A stretch of DNA of 64,000 nt from Nocardia asteroides (lineage in GTDB: Bacteria; Actinomycetota; Actinomycetes; Mycobacteriales; Mycobacteriaceae). Both the position numbers and the translations under genes were made by a program. Positions 62,749 through 64,000 of this stretch are shown here, piece by piece. The stretch spans positions 930,001-994,000 of the forward strand of contig CP082844.1 in the NCBI GenBank assembly GCA_019930625.1. Direction: 5' to 3'. Within the stretch, counting starts at the first letter, position 1. Every line of letters begins with the position of its first letter. The notes beneath the pieces were generated by a model. The model worked only from the letters and a program-made list of their open reading frames with translations, made no database searches and was not told the origin of the DNA.

Positions 62749-64000
62749 TCACTCGCTGTCGAACAGCTCGGTGAACTCGACGATAGCGGCCACATTCGTC
62801 CAGGGTCCCGCGGGCACGGCGCCGACACCATTGTCGAGCACCACAGCGTGCAAATCCTCCAACGCCGTCGGGTCGAGCCTGTCCAGCCCGGTCCGATCAG
62901 TCACCAGATGACTTACCCATTCGTCGGCGAGCGACTCGGTCAGCGCGCCGTCCGCGTCGACGACCAGCACCACCGACGCGCCCACCGACCCGGCGGCGAC
63001 CACCTCGACCAGCGCGGCCGCCGACTGCGGGCTGCCGTGCTGGAAGGTGCGCGACTCGAAGGTCAGCTCGGTGCGCGCACGCAGCCGTCCCGCCGCCGTG
63101 GCCAGGTCGTCGTAGCTGAACGCCTGCGCGCCGACGAACGCCGGGTCGTTGCCGCGCAATGCGCGCGTGCGGTGCGCGTAGGTGACCGGTCGCGGTGATT
63201 CGGCCGCGATCTCGGCGACGACGGTGGCATCGTCCAGTGCCAGCCAATCGACCGCACCGATCGAGCGGGAACCGCCGACCGTCAAGCCGACCTTGATTTC
63301 GAGGTGGTCCGGCAGTGACGTGTCGAGTGCGTCGACCGGGACCAGGGCTGCGCCGGTTTTGAGTACGGCCCAGGTGGCGATGACGGCTTCGAGGCCGCGG
63401 TCCAGCCGGACCGCGACGCCCGCGCCGGGTCCGCAACCCCGCGCGATGAGCACCCGCGCCAACCGCGACGAGCGCGCGTCGAGGTCCTGGTAGGACAGGG
63501 CGTTCTCACCGGAGACCACCGCGGGGCCGTCCGGGTCGTCCTCGACCGCCGCTGCCAGCGCCTGGGTCAGCGCCGTGCCCGCGGTCGCTGTGAGCGGTTC
63601 GACGCTCACCGGCTCGGCCGCGGCCGTGATTCGTTCTCGTTCGGTGTGGTCGAGGATGTCGATGTCGCCGATGGGGGTGTGGGGGTTGGTGGCGATGGTG
63701 GTGAGGATGCGGTGGAGTCGGTGGCCGAGGGTGTGGATGGTGGGTTGGTCGAATAGGTCGGTGGCGTAGGTGAGGATGGTGTCGAGGTGGGCGGGGGTGC
63801 CGTCGGGGTGGTGGTGGGGGGTGACGTTGACTTGGAGGTCGAATTTGGCGGCGACGGTGCCGGGGTCGAGGGCGGTGACGGTGAGGCCGGGGAGTTGGAG
63901 GGTGGGTTGTTCGTTGTTCTGGAATGACAGCACGACGCCGAAGAGGGGGTTGTGGGTGGTGGCGCGGGCGGGGGCGACGGTTTCGGCGACGCGTTCGAAG
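62749..64000 (-). CDS. NRPS, C-terminal end: condensation domain plus vestigial A domain (cut by window edge)
   Basis: The frame is open to the right edge; 417 codons are visible. The first ~130 residues are the end of a condensation-type domain (FERVAETVAPARATTHNPLFG and LSFQNNEQPTLQLPGLTV). An A-domain N-terminal subdomain follows, with A1-like LSYQDLDARSSRLARVLIARG and A2-like LKTGAALVPVDALD. Where the ATP loop YTSGSTGxPKG should be, the sequence reads PAFVGAQAFSYDDL. The chain stops ~150 residues later, with no A4-A10 motifs and no PCP. The adenylation domain cannot be functional. It may be a relic or a docking module for the A-first NRPSs downstream. A hairpin terminator follows. Confidence 0.85.
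   Translation of the reverse strand, partial: FERVAETVAPARATTHNPLFGVVLSFQNNEQPTLQLPGLTVTALDPGTVAAKFDLQVNVTPHHHPDGTPAHLDTILTYATDLFDQPTIHTLGHRLHRILTTIATNPHTPIGDIDILDHTERERITAAAEPVSVEPLTATAGTALTQALAAAVEDDPDGPAVVSGENALSYQDLDARSSRLARVLIARGCGPGAGVAVRLDRGLEAVIATWAVLKTGAALVPVDALDTSLPDHLEIKVGLTVGGSRSIGAVDWLALDDATVVAEIAAESPRPVTYAHRTRALRGNDPAFVGAQAFSYDDLATAAGRLRARTELTFESRTFQHGSPQSAAALVEVVAAGSVGASVVLVVDADGALTESLADEWVSHLVTDRTGLDRLDPTALEDLHAVVLDNGVGAVPAGPWTNVAAIVEFTELFDSE

Noticed and set aside
62749..63933. Treating the right-edge protein as a complete 394-aa gene
   Set aside because: The frame stays open to the window edge and upstream codons read as condensation-domain sequence (FERVAETVAPARATTHNPLF), so it is the end of a larger NRPS.

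Overview
The window is high-GC actinobacterial chromosome. A mycolic-acid-bearing genus close to Nocardia is the best fit. The signs are two antigen 85-type mycolyltransferases, an MmpL transporter, an F420-dependent PPOX-fold protein, an IdeR-type box in front of a mycobactin/nocobactin-type synthetase, and a classical S10 ribosomal operon. The genus is inferred from gene content; no 16S or database comparison was possible.

Layout. 1-679 (minus) is the 5' end of an MbtB-like siderophore NRPS with an IdeR-like operator upstream. 1311-4414 (plus) holds a small unknown ORF, an F420-type oxidoreductase, a glycolipid-binding-domain protein, an RluA pseudouridine synthase and a CPBP protease. 4695-7289 (plus) is a membrane protein with a long NGH-repeat linker and a C-terminal HTH. 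7486-11551 (minus) carries MmpL plus an EXLDI-type protein, a NUDIX hydrolase and a VapBC pair. After an epimerase and a phosphatase-like protein, 13589-18898 (minus) is the S10 operon (rpsJ to rpsQ). 19439-33128 is a lipid and cell-envelope region: hotdog protein, a mycolyltransferase/lipase/degenerate ABC ATPase operon, lycopene cyclase, a DrrABC-type exporter, an ALDH without its cysteine, a two-headed TetR regulator, a crotonase, an AcrA1-like SDR and a second mycolyltransferase.

33250-64000 (minus) is NRPS territory, and the most unusual part of the window. Transcription runs from right to left: an NRPS running in from the right edge (ending in C plus a vestigial adenylation domain), then a four-module NRPS (A-PCP-[C-A-PCP]x3-TE), then a five-module NRPS (A-PCP-[C-A-PCP]x3-E-C-A-PCP-TE). 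The two complete enzymes share the same N-terminal tail and begin with A rather than C. Modules 1-3 have matching specificity residues. Long blocks are DNA-identical at a constant offset of about 12.5 kb. Each enzyme has its own thioesterase. The fourth module of the first carries a clear Thr code; the second instead has another module-1-type A domain, an epimerase-like domain without its catalytic histidines, and a fifth module.

Working model (inference): either twin assembly lines making related tetra- and pentapeptides, or a branched line. In the branched case the upstream NRPS, whose last C domain has no working A or PCP partner of its own, could hand its chain to either of two alternative downstream enzymes.
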